Origin: Thauera aromatica_A
GTDB taxonomy: Bacteria; Pseudomonadota; Gammaproteobacteria; Burkholderiales; Rhodocyclaceae
DNA length: 64,000 nucleotides
NCBI RefSeq assembly: GCF_023093595.1
Contig: NZ_JALLIK010000102.1
Coordinates: forward strand, 1-64,000
Direction: 5' to 3'
A program made the translations under genes and the position numbers. Under the pieces are notes generated by a model. That model searched no databases, had not been told where the DNA came from, and was given only the letters and a program-made list of their open reading frames with translations. Shown here one piece after another: positions 1 through 6,377 of this stretch (position 1 is the first letter of the stretch; every line of letters starts with the position of its first letter).

Positions 1-111
1 AGCGCCACCACCGTCGAACACTTCGAGGCTCTCCTGCCCTGGAATCTCAAGGCTGAGCAGTTGATCACAGCGTAGCGAGCCCAGGAAGGATGGGGTTCGT
101 GGAGCGCTTAC
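1..111 (+). mobile_element. Right end of an IS66-family-like insertion sequence (partial)
   Basis: The first 72 bases read as the C-terminus of a protein ending in the motif FEALLPWNL and then KAEQLITA, with a TAG stop at 73-75. This resembles the tail of IS66 TnpC transposases. The element appears to end at 111, where the sequence reads CGCTTAC on the plus strand, that is GTAAGCG read inward, the usual terminal sequence of IS66 elements. Immediately beyond, at 113, an alcohol dehydrogenase reading frame starts in mid-codon context, as expected if the element inserted into that gene. The rest of the element lies outside the window. The family call rests on the end sequence and a short C-terminal resemblance. 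Confidence 0.55.
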
Positions 112-112
112 G

Positions 113-175
113 GTCAATAATCCGCGTGAGCTCACCGAAGCCGATGTGCGTGTGCTCTACGCTTCGGTCCTGTAA
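113..175 (+). pseudogene. 3' remnant of an iron-containing alcohol dehydrogenase gene
   Basis: Twenty codons (V-N-N-P-R-E-L-T-E-A-D-V-R-V-L-Y-A-S-V-L) precede a TAA stop at 173-175. NNPR followed by an LTEADV-like helix is the characteristic C-terminus of group III (iron-containing) alcohol dehydrogenases. The reading frame is cut on its 5' side by the insertion sequence end at 111. If the element made an 8-bp target duplication, GGTCAATA at 112-119 would be one copy. The remaining gene may continue on the other side of the element, outside the window. Confidence 0.6.
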
Positions 176-279
176 GGCCTGGGTCCGGTAACGGCGCACC
201 CGGCTCCCGGCCGGGAGGGCGCCCCCCCGTCGGGCCGCCGATCACTTCCTGAACACCCTGAAACGAGATCGAGGGACGC

Positions 280-1740
280 ATGATGCAACTGAAGGATTCC
301 GCGCTGCTGCGCGAGCTGGCTTATATCGACGGCGTCTGGGCGGGGGCCGATCACGGCGCCCGGTTCGAGATCACCAACCCGGCTGACGGCAGCGTGCTGG
401 CGCGGGTGCCCGACATGGGGGCGGCCGAGACCCGGCGTGCGATCGACGCTGCGGCCGCGGCGCTGCCGGCCTGGCGGGCGCGGACCGCGAAGGAGCGCGC
501 CGCGGTGCTGCGCACGTGGTTCGAGCTGATCCTGGCGAACCAGGACGACCTCGCCGTGCTGATGACTTCCGAGCAGGGCAAGCCGCTCGCCGAGGCGCGC
601 GGTGAAGTGGCCTACGGTGCCGCCTTCATCGAGTGGTTCGCCGAGGAAGGCAAGCGCATCTACGGCGACGTGATTCCGAGCCACGGCGCGGACAAGCGCA
701 TCGTCGTGCTGAAGGAGCCGATCGGTGTGGTGGCGGCGATCACCCCGTGGAACTTCCCGATCGCGATGATCACGCGCAAGGCCGGCCCGGCGCTCGCCGC
801 CGGGTGCACGATGGTGATCAAGCCCGCCGAGGACACCCCGCTGTGCGCGCTCGCGCTCGCCGCGCTGGCCGAGCGCGCCGGCCTGCCGAAAGGCGTGCTC
901 AACATCGTCACCACGCGCCGCGCCGCCGAAGTCGGCGGCGAGCTCACCGCCAACCCGACCGTGCGCAAGCTCTCCTTCACCGGCTCCACCGAGGTCGGTA
1001 AGCTGCTGATGCGCCAGTGCGCCGGCAGCGTGAAGAAGGTGTCGCTGGAGCTCGGCGGCAATGCCCCCTTCATCGTCTTCGACGATGCCGATCTGGACGC
1101 CGCGGTGGCGGGGGCGATGGCCTCCAAGTACCGCAACGCCGGCCAGACCTGCGTGTGCGCCAACCGCCTGCTGGTGCAGGACGGCATCTACGACGCCTTC
1201 GCCGCGAAGCTGGCCGAGGCGGTGGCCCGTCTGCGGGTCGGCCCCGGCCTCTCCGGTGAAGTCGAGCAAGGCCCGCTGATCAACGACGACGCGGTGGCGA
1301 AGGTCGAGACCCTGGTCGCCGACGCGGTGGGCAAGGGCGCCCGGGTGCTCTGCGGTGGCCAGCGCCATGCGCTCGGCGGGACGTTCTACGAGCCCACCAT
1401 CCTCACCGGCGTCACCGCGCAGATGCGCGTCGCGCGCGAGGAGATCTTCGGCCCGGTGGCGCCGCTGTTCCGCTTCCACACCGAAGCGGAGGCGATCGCC
1501 CTCGCCAACGCCACCGAGTTCGGGCTGGCGGCCTATTTCTACGCCAGGGACATCGCCCGTGTGTGGCGTGTCGCCGAAGGGCTGGAATACGGCATCGTCG
1601 GTATCAACGAAGGGATCATCTCGACCGAGGTCGCCCCCTTCGGCGGGGTCAAGGAGTCCGGCATCGGCCGCGAAGGCTCGAAGTACGGCATCGAGGACTA
1701 CGTCGAGATGAAGTACCTGTGCCTGGGCGGGATCCGGTGA
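280..1740 (+). CDS. gabD: NAD(P)-dependent aldehyde dehydrogenase, succinate-semialdehyde dehydrogenase type
   Basis: This 486-residue protein has the complete aldehyde dehydrogenase fold and the usual family length. It shows the TPWNFP segment near 155-160, the general base E257 in ELGG, and the nucleophile C291 in the GQTC motif. Overall it resembles GabD-type enzymes, which oxidise succinate semialdehyde to succinate in the cytoplasm. Tandem ATG codons stand at 280 and 283, preceded by GAGGGA. Fe-ADH remnants flank the gene on both sides. An Fe-ADH plus SSADH pair would fit 4-hydroxybutyrate or a related omega-hydroxy acid, but both partners are broken here. The exact substrate cannot be read from sequence; glutarate-semialdehyde or a related semialdehyde is possible. 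Confidence 0.85.
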   Translation: MMQLKDSALLRELAYIDGVWAGADHGARFEITNPADGSVLARVPDMGAAETRRAIDAAAAALPAWRARTAKERAAVLRTWFELILANQDDLAVLMTSEQGKPLAEARGEVAYGAAFIEWFAEEGKRIYGDVIPSHGADKRIVVLKEPIGVVAAITPWNFPIAMITRKAGPALAAGCTMVIKPAEDTPLCALALAALAERAGLPKGVLNIVTTRRAAEVGGELTANPTVRKLSFTGSTEVGKLLMRQCAGSVKKVSLELGGNAPFIVFDDADLDAAVAGAMASKYRNAGQTCVCANRLLVQDGIYDAFAAKLAEAVARLRVGPGLSGEVEQGPLINDDAVAKVETLVADAVGKGARVLCGGQRHALGGTFYEPTILTGVTAQMRVAREEIFGPVAPLFRFHTEAEAIALANATEFGLAAYFYARDIARVWRVAEGLEYGIVGINEGIISTEVAPFGGVKESGIGREGSKYGIEDYVEMKYLCLGGIR

Positions 1741-2290
1741 GGCGGCGGCGATGACGGCATTCACCTTGACGCCCTCGCGCGCAAGGCCCTCGCCCTGCTC
1801 GCGGGCAAGCTGCCGCGCGTGCTCGAAGACGGTGACGACCTCGAGGCCCGCGCAGCGGTGCTCGAAGGCGCGATGCTCGCCGGGATGGCGTTCGTCAACG
1901 CCTCCGTCGCCGCCATCCACGGGCTGGCCTACCCGCTCGGCGCACGCTTCCACGTGCCCCACGGCCACGCCAACGCCCTGGTGATGGGGCCGGTGCTGCG
2001 TTTCAACCTGCGGGCGGCGACCCCCCTCTACGCCGAACTGGCCCCCTGCGTGCTGCCCGGGCGGGCGTTCGCGTCCGGCGCCGAAGCGGCCGCGGCCTTC
2101 GTCGCGGCGATGGAGGCGATGGCAGGGTGGGGCGGGCTCGCCACGCGCATGAGCCACTTCGGCGTCACCGCAGCGGACATCCCGTCGATGGCCGACGAAG
2201 TCGTCACCCAGATCCAGCGCCTGATCGCCACCAACCATGTGCGACATGGGGTTCGAGGATGTCTGCGCGATCTATCGCGCGGTCCTGTAG
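1741..2290 (+). pseudogene. Iron-containing alcohol dehydrogenase fragment: N-terminal half missing, frameshifted
   Basis: Directly after the aldehyde dehydrogenase stop, and in the same frame, the sequence encodes the C-terminal half of an Fe-ADH. It starts around DGIHLDALARKAL and continues through AIHGLAYPLG and HVPHGHANAL, the region holding conserved iron-ligand histidines. At about 2233-2240 the frame must shift by one base to continue as MCDMGFEDVCAIYRAVL to a TAG at 2288-2290. Roughly the first 190 residues, including the NAD-binding domain, are absent and no start signal is visible. The fragment differs from the remnant at 113-175, so two paralogous Fe-ADH genes once flanked the aldehyde dehydrogenase. 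Confidence 0.7.
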
Positions 2291-2300
2291 TCCTTGCGGT

Positions 2301-2335
2301 GCTCACCGCGGGTTCGAATCCCGCCCGTGGTGAGC
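2301..2335 (+). other. Hairpin containing a tRNA T-arm-like stem-loop
   Basis: GCTCACC (2301-2307) pairs with GGTGAGC (2329-2335). Inside, GCGGG-TTCGAAT-CCCGC (2308-2324) has exactly the 5-bp stem and 7-base loop of a tRNA T-arm. No anticodon or D arm and no CCA end are seen, so this is not a tRNA gene. It may be a remnant of a tRNA 3' end used as an integration site, or a coincidental terminator-like hairpin after the broken Fe-ADH gene. Confidence 0.35.
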
Positions 2336-2410
2336 GCTGCGAATCGGATCGTTGCGCCGAGTCACTGCGACGGAATCCTCCGGGGCGAGGGGGCTGGATG
2401 GTTCCCCGCG

Positions 2411-3652
2411 CTACTTTCCCCACAAGGTCGATAAGGGCGCAGCCCAGATCCGCTCGCCCAGCGGCATCGTCTCGCTGCCGTCGTACAGCAGCACGCCCAT
2501 CCTGAACCGGTCGCCGGCAATGCCGGCCAGTTTCTTCAGGCCGCGCAGATCACCCTCCTTGACGGTGGCCGCGGCTTTCACCTCGACGCAAACGAGGTTT
2601 CCGGCGGCATTCTCGATCACGATATCGACCTCGACCTTGTCGGCATCGCGGTAGTACAGCAGGCGATAGTCGCCGTCTGCCGTGGTCGTGTGCTTGAGCA
2701 ATTCCCCAAAGACGAAGGTCTCCAGCACCTTGCCGAACCGTGTGCGATCCTGCCGCACTTCCTCGGCCGTCAAATCAAGCAGCGTAGCCAGCAAGCCGGA
2801 ATCGACAAACTGCAGCTTGGGCGTCTTGACCACGCGATTGAGCCGGTTGCGAGCCCAGACGTCGATGCGCTCGAGGAGGTACATCTGCTCGAAGACGCCG
2901 ACATAGCGCGAGGCGGTCTTGCCATCCAGACCCACCTGGCCGCCGAGCTGGGTGTAGTTGCACATCTGGCCGGCCGTCTGCGCCAGGGCGCGCAGGAAGC
3001 GTGGCAGGTGATCCAGCTTTTCGATGCCTGCCACGTCGCCGACATCGCGCTGGATGATGGCGTCGATGTACTGGCGTGCCCACGTCATCCGGCGCCTGGC
3101 CGACGCCCGCGCAATCGCCTCGGGATAGCCGCCGCGCAGCACACGCTCGATCAGATCGTCACCCAGGGCCGGTCGACCCGGGTCGAGAATCCGCCCGGCG
3201 AATGCCTTGTCGACCCAGTTCGCAGAGCGCGATTCGATCTCGCTCTGCGACAAAGGCAGCAGGGACAAGGTCTCCATCCGGCCAGCCAGGGAGTCGGCCA
3301 CGGTCGGCAGCGTCATCAGGTTGGCCGAACCGGTCAGCAGGAAACGCCCGGGGCGTCGATCCTCGTCCACGCTTTTCTTGATCGCCAGAAGCAGCTGGGG
3401 CGCACGCTGGATTTCGTCGATTACCGCCCGGTCGAGGCCGCGAATCATGCCGACCGGGTCTTCCCGTGCCGACAACAGGGTCAGCGCATCGTCCAGGGTC
3501 AGGTAGCGCAGTCCCTCCTGCTCCGCGATCTGGCGCACCAGCGTGGTCTTGCCCGCCTGACGAGGCCCGGCCAGCAGGACCACGGGCGTGTCCTGCAAGG
3601 CTTCAGCGATGCGGGGCTCGATTCTTCGCGGGTACAGGGAGGTCGACTTCAT
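2411..3652 (-). CDS. P-loop ATPase with DUF4143 domain
   Basis: The protein has 413 residues from the ATG at 3652. An ATG 11 codons upstream is possible but extends into sequence with no conserved features. The Walker A motif GPRQAGKTT lies near residue 30, followed by LDDALTLLS, a Walker B-like VIDEIQRAP, and LTGSANLMTL. This is the order seen in the AAA_14/DUF4143 family of bacterial ATPases. The C-terminal part contains EVDIV and CVEVKAAATVKEGDL, a nuclease-like (PD-(D/E)XK-resembling) core usual for DUF4143. The cellular role of the family is not known. It stands alone between the scarred dehydrogenase locus and an AT-rich upstream region with three phased direct repeats, and these genes are often found in accessory regions. 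Confidence 0.85.
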   Translation of the reverse strand: MKSTSLYPRRIEPRIAEALQDTPVVLLAGPRQAGKTTLVRQIAEQEGLRYLTLDDALTLLSAREDPVGMIRGLDRAVIDEIQRAPQLLLAIKKSVDEDRRPGRFLLTGSANLMTLPTVADSLAGRMETLSLLPLSQSEIESRSANWVDKAFAGRILDPGRPALGDDLIERVLRGGYPEAIARASARRRMTWARQYIDAIIQRDVGDVAGIEKLDHLPRFLRALAQTAGQMCNYTQLGGQVGLDGKTASRYVGVFEQMYLLERIDVWARNRLNRVVKTPKLQFVDSGLLATLLDLTAEEVRQDRTRFGKVLETFVFGELLKHTTTADGDYRLLYYRDADKVEVDIVIENAAGNLVCVEVKAAATVKEGDLRGLKKLAGIAGDRFRMGVLLYDGSETMPLGERIWAAPLSTLWGK

Positions 3653-3687
3653 CAGGTGATGGTAGCGTAGATTGCGGACCAGCAAAG

Positions 3688-3744
3688 CGTAAATATCGGA
3701 AACATTTGTCGTTAATTACGGAATAATAGATCGTAAATAACGGA
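3688..3744. repeat. Three 13-bp direct repeats with 22-bp period upstream of the DUF4143 ATPase
   Basis: CGTAAATATCGGA (3688-3700), CGTTAATTACGGA (3710-3722) and CGTAAATAACGGA (3732-3744) begin exactly 22 bases apart, giving the consensus CGTWAATWWCGGA. They sit 36-92 bases upstream of the ATPase start, in the only markedly AT-rich stretch nearby. Two helical turns of spacing would put all copies on the same DNA face, as in cooperative operator arrays. The binding protein is unknown. Confidence 0.7.
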
Positions 3745-3857
3745 GCTTATCCACGCCGCCTTCGCGCTTCGGTCGAGCACGCCCCCGCGCAGGCCCCCGG
3801 CGCAAGCCCCTTGTGCAGACCTTGGGTCAGTCGCTCCAGCCGGTTTGCAGCTGCGGT

Positions 3858-4967
3858 TCAGTTTGCTCGTCCCGCTAGCACCGCGACCTGCTCGCCGATC
3901 GCCAGCGCCGCGGTGAGCCCCGGCGATTCGATGCCGTAGAGGTGGATCAGGCCGGGCACGCCGTGGGCGGCGGGGCCGTCGATACGGAAGTCGGCGTCGG
4001 GCTCACCCGGGCCGACGATCTTCGGCCGCACGCCGGCGTAGCCCGGCTGCAGGCGGCCGTCTTCCAGTTGCGGCCACCAGCTGCGGATCGCGGCGTAGAA
4101 AGCGGCGGCGCGCGCCGGGTCGACGGCGTAGTCGGGGGTGTCGATCCACTCGACGTCGGGGCCGAACTTGGCCTGGCCGCCCAGGTCCAGCGTCAGGTGC
4201 ACGCCCAGCCCGCCCGGCTCCGGGATCGGGTAGATCAGGTGCGAGAACGGCGCCTTGCCGGTGTAGCTGAAATACACCCCGCGGGCGAAGTGTGCCTGTG
4301 GCGCGCGGGCTGCGGCCGGGCCGCGGATGGCGTGGCCGAGGGCGACTGCGTCGAGCCCGGCGGCATTGACGACGCAGCGCGCGCGCAGCGTGCTCGGTGC
4401 CTCGCCGCCAACTTCGAGGACGATGCCGTCACCGTCGGCCGCGCCGCCGAGCACCGGGCTGCCCAGGGCGAGCATCGCGCCGCGCGCCTCGGCCGCGCCG
4501 AGCAGGGACAGCATCAGGCCGTGGCTGTCGACGATGCCGGTGGAGGGCGACAGCAGCGCGGCATGGACGTCGAGCGCGGGTTCGAGCGCGGCGACGTCGG
4601 CGCGATCGAGCAGGCGCAGGTCGGTCACGCCGTTGGCGCGGGCGCGGGCGGCGATCTGCTGCAGCCTGTCCTCCTGTTCGGCGCGCGCGGCGACGACGAG
4701 TTTGCCGCAGCGCGCGTGCGCCACGCCGCGCTCGGCGCACCAGGCGTACAGCAGCGCGCGGCCCTCGACGCACAGGCGGGCTTTCAGCGAGCCGGGCGGG
4801 TAGTAGAGGCCGGCGTGGATGACTTCGCTGTTGCGTGCGCTGATGCCGCTGCCGAAGCCCGCCTCGCGCTCGAGGATGACGACTTCGCGCCCGGCCTCGG
4901 CCAGGCTGCGCGCGCAGGCCAGCCCGACGACGCCGGCGCCGATGACCACGCAATCGACTGTTTCCAT
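3858..4967 (-). CDS. FAD-dependent oxidoreductase, DAO / L-2-hydroxyglutarate oxidase-like
   Basis: The start at 4967 is fixed by a strong ribosome binding site (GGGAGGT) a few bases upstream, giving 369 residues. The N-terminus METVDCVVIGAGVVGLACARS contains the GxGxxG dinucleotide-binding motif, then the E of ILERE that contacts the ribose. The block SARNSEVIHAGLYYPPGSLKARLC and the C-terminal GVRPKIVGPGE are typical of LhgO-type L-2-hydroxyglutarate oxidases and related DAO-fold proteins. Such enzymes oxidise 2-hydroxy acids, passing electrons to quinone or oxygen. It is transcribed divergently from the TRAP transporter unit. Another alpha-hydroxy acid or an amine could be the substrate. 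Confidence 0.8.
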   Translation of the reverse strand: METVDCVVIGAGVVGLACARSLAEAGREVVILEREAGFGSGISARNSEVIHAGLYYPPGSLKARLCVEGRALLYAWCAERGVAHARCGKLVVAARAEQEDRLQQIAARARANGVTDLRLLDRADVAALEPALDVHAALLSPSTGIVDSHGLMLSLLGAAEARGAMLALGSPVLGGAADGDGIVLEVGGEAPSTLRARCVVNAAGLDAVALGHAIRGPAAARAPQAHFARGVYFSYTGKAPFSHLIYPIPEPGGLGVHLTLDLGGQAKFGPDVEWIDTPDYAVDPARAAAFYAAIRSWWPQLEDGRLQPGYAGVRPKIVGPGEPDADFRIDGPAAHGVPGLIHLYGIESPGLTAALAIGEQVAVLAGRAN

Positions 4968-5096
4968 TGCACCTCCCGAATGCTTGCAGCCCACCTGCGT
5001 GGGCCTGGTGCCGCCTCTCGCGGCGGCGGGAAGCGGTTTGTAGCAGATCGGCCGGGGCGCTGGGAAGGGGGCGTCTTCCGTCATGACGATCGATTG

Positions 5097-5112
5097 TGCA
5101 CTGCAGTGTGCG
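5097..5112. promoter_or_regulatory. Palindrome upstream of the sigma-54 promoter, candidate DctD enhancer site
   Basis: CACTGCAGTG (5099-5108) is a perfect 10-bp palindrome inside the near-palindrome TGCACTGCAGTGTGC. It lies about 130 bases upstream of the sigma-54 promoter at 5240-5254, the distance at which enhancer-binding activators usually dock. The rest of the 346-base gap between the two divergent genes shows no other clear feature. Assignment to DctD is inference. Confidence 0.35.
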
Positions 5113-5239
5113 GGATCGCCGACAGCGCGCGCTGGTCCGTTCCGAAGATCCGCGCAGGGGGCGCGGCGACAGTGCCCGGCCAGGCGCCGGAAAGCCCGCG
5201 GAATCAGGGAAAACGCCAATCCGGCAAGGCGTGCGTTGG

Positions 5240-5254
5240 TGGCACGGGAGTTGC
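5240..5254 (+). promoter_or_regulatory. Sigma-54 (RpoN) promoter of the TAXI-TRAP unit
   Basis: TGGCACG-GGAG-TTGC matches the -24/-12 consensus (TGGCAC, N5, TTGC) with the invariant GG (5241-5242) and GC (5253-5254) ten bases apart. It lies 60 bases upstream of the TAXI binding-protein start. The unit itself ends with a sigma-54 activator gene (dctD), which makes regulation by that pair likely. Confidence 0.85.
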
Positions 5255-5313
5255 TAAAGTGTTCTCGCTCACTGATGGGCAGATAACCCGAACCAATTCG
5301 AGGAGGCTTCCCG

Positions 5314-6264
5314 ATGAAATCCCTGATCCGCAAATGTGCGCTCGGCACCCTGTTCGTCGCGGTCACGTCCGTGGCCTCGGCGGCGACCTTCGTCAATGTG
5401 CTGACCGGCGGCACCAGCGGTGTCTACTATCCGCTCGGCGTCACTTTGTCGCAGGTGTACGGCGAGGCCATTCCCGACAGCAAGGTCCAGGTGCAGGCGA
5501 CCAAGGCCTCGGCCGAGAACCTCAACCTGCTGCAGGCCGGCCGCGGCGAGATCGGCTTTTCGCTCGCCGACTCGGTGTCGGATGCGTGGAAGGGCAATGC
5601 CGAGGCGGGCTTCACCAAGCCGCTCGACAAGCTGCGTGCGGTCGCCTCCGTGTACCCCAACTACATCCAGATCGTCGCCCTCGCCGACGCCAACATCCAG
5701 TCGCTTGCCGACCTCAAGGGCAAGCGCATTTCGGTGGGTGCGCCGCGCTCGGGCACCGAGATCAACGCCCGCGCGATCCTGAAGGCAGCAGGCCTGACCT
5801 ACGCCGACTTTGCCAAGGTCGAATACCTGCCCTTCGGCGAATCGGTCGAGCTGATGAAGAACCGCCAGATCGACGTCACCCTGCAGTCGGCCGGTCTCGG
5901 CGTGGCGGCGCTGCGCGACCTCTCCGCCGCGGTGAAGGTAAACTTCGTGCCGATCCCGGCCGAGGTCGTGGCCAAGGTCGGCGACGCCGCCTATCAGTCG
6001 GCGAAGGTGCCGGCCAACACCTACGAGGGCCAGACGGCGGACGTCGCCACCGTGGCCATCAACAATCTGCTCATCACCCACGAGAAGGTGCCGGCCGAAG
6101 TCGTGTACCAGATGACCAAGGGCATCTTCGACAACCTCGAGCGCCTCGGCAACTCGCACTCCGCCGCGCGCCAGATCAAGCTCGAAAAGGCCATCGAGGG
6201 CCTGCCGGTGCCGCTCCATCCGGGCGCCGAGAAGTACTACCGCGAGCAAGGCCTGATCAAGTAA
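5314..6264 (+). CDS. TAXI-family TRAP transporter solute-binding protein
   Basis: The protein has 316 residues with a cleavable signal peptide (positive MKSLIRK, hydrophobic stretch, SVASA-A cleavage near residue 24) and a GAGGAGGC ribosome binding site. The mature N-terminus VNVLTGGTSGVYYPLG is the signature of TAXI (TRAP-associated extracytoplasmic immunogenic) proteins, followed by KASAENLNLL and the GAPRSGTEINARAIL segment. It binds the substrate in the periplasm and delivers it to the fused permease encoded next. TAXI proteins mostly bind dicarboxylates, glutamate or other carboxylates; the ligand cannot be told here. A sigma-54 promoter lies directly upstream. A GC-rich hairpin after the stop may protect this part of the message so that binding protein is made in excess. 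Confidence 0.92.
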   Translation: MKSLIRKCALGTLFVAVTSVASAATFVNVLTGGTSGVYYPLGVTLSQVYGEAIPDSKVQVQATKASAENLNLLQAGRGEIGFSLADSVSDAWKGNAEAGFTKPLDKLRAVASVYPNYIQIVALADANIQSLADLKGKRISVGAPRSGTEINARAILKAAGLTYADFAKVEYLPFGESVELMKNRQIDVTLQSAGLGVAALRDLSAAVKVNFVPIPAEVVAKVGDAAYQSAKVPANTYEGQTADVATVAINNLLITHEKVPAEVVYQMTKGIFDNLERLGNSHSAARQIKLEKAIEGLPVPLHPGAEKYYREQGLIK

Positions 6265-6297
6265 GCCAGTAAGCCGCGCTCCCGAGGCCGGACCCGG

Positions 6298-6328
6298 CCC
6301 CCGCCCGCTGCCGTCACCGCGGCGGGGG
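6298..6328 (+). other. GC-rich hairpin between TRAP binding protein and permease genes
   Basis: CCCCCGCC (6298-6305) pairs perfectly with GGCGGGGG (6321-6328), with a further CCGG/CCGG pairing outside. No T-tract follows. In binding-protein transporter operons such a hairpin commonly stabilises the upstream message or partly reduces read-through. Confidence 0.5.
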
Positions 6329-6377
6329 CGGGCCGGACTCCCCCCGCTTTCCCGCCGATTTCCAGACCGGGGCCGTC

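Noticed and set aside
2301..2335. A possible tRNA gene
   Set aside because: Only a T-arm-like hairpin is present; there is no D arm, anticodon arm, acceptor pairing of the right length or CCA end.
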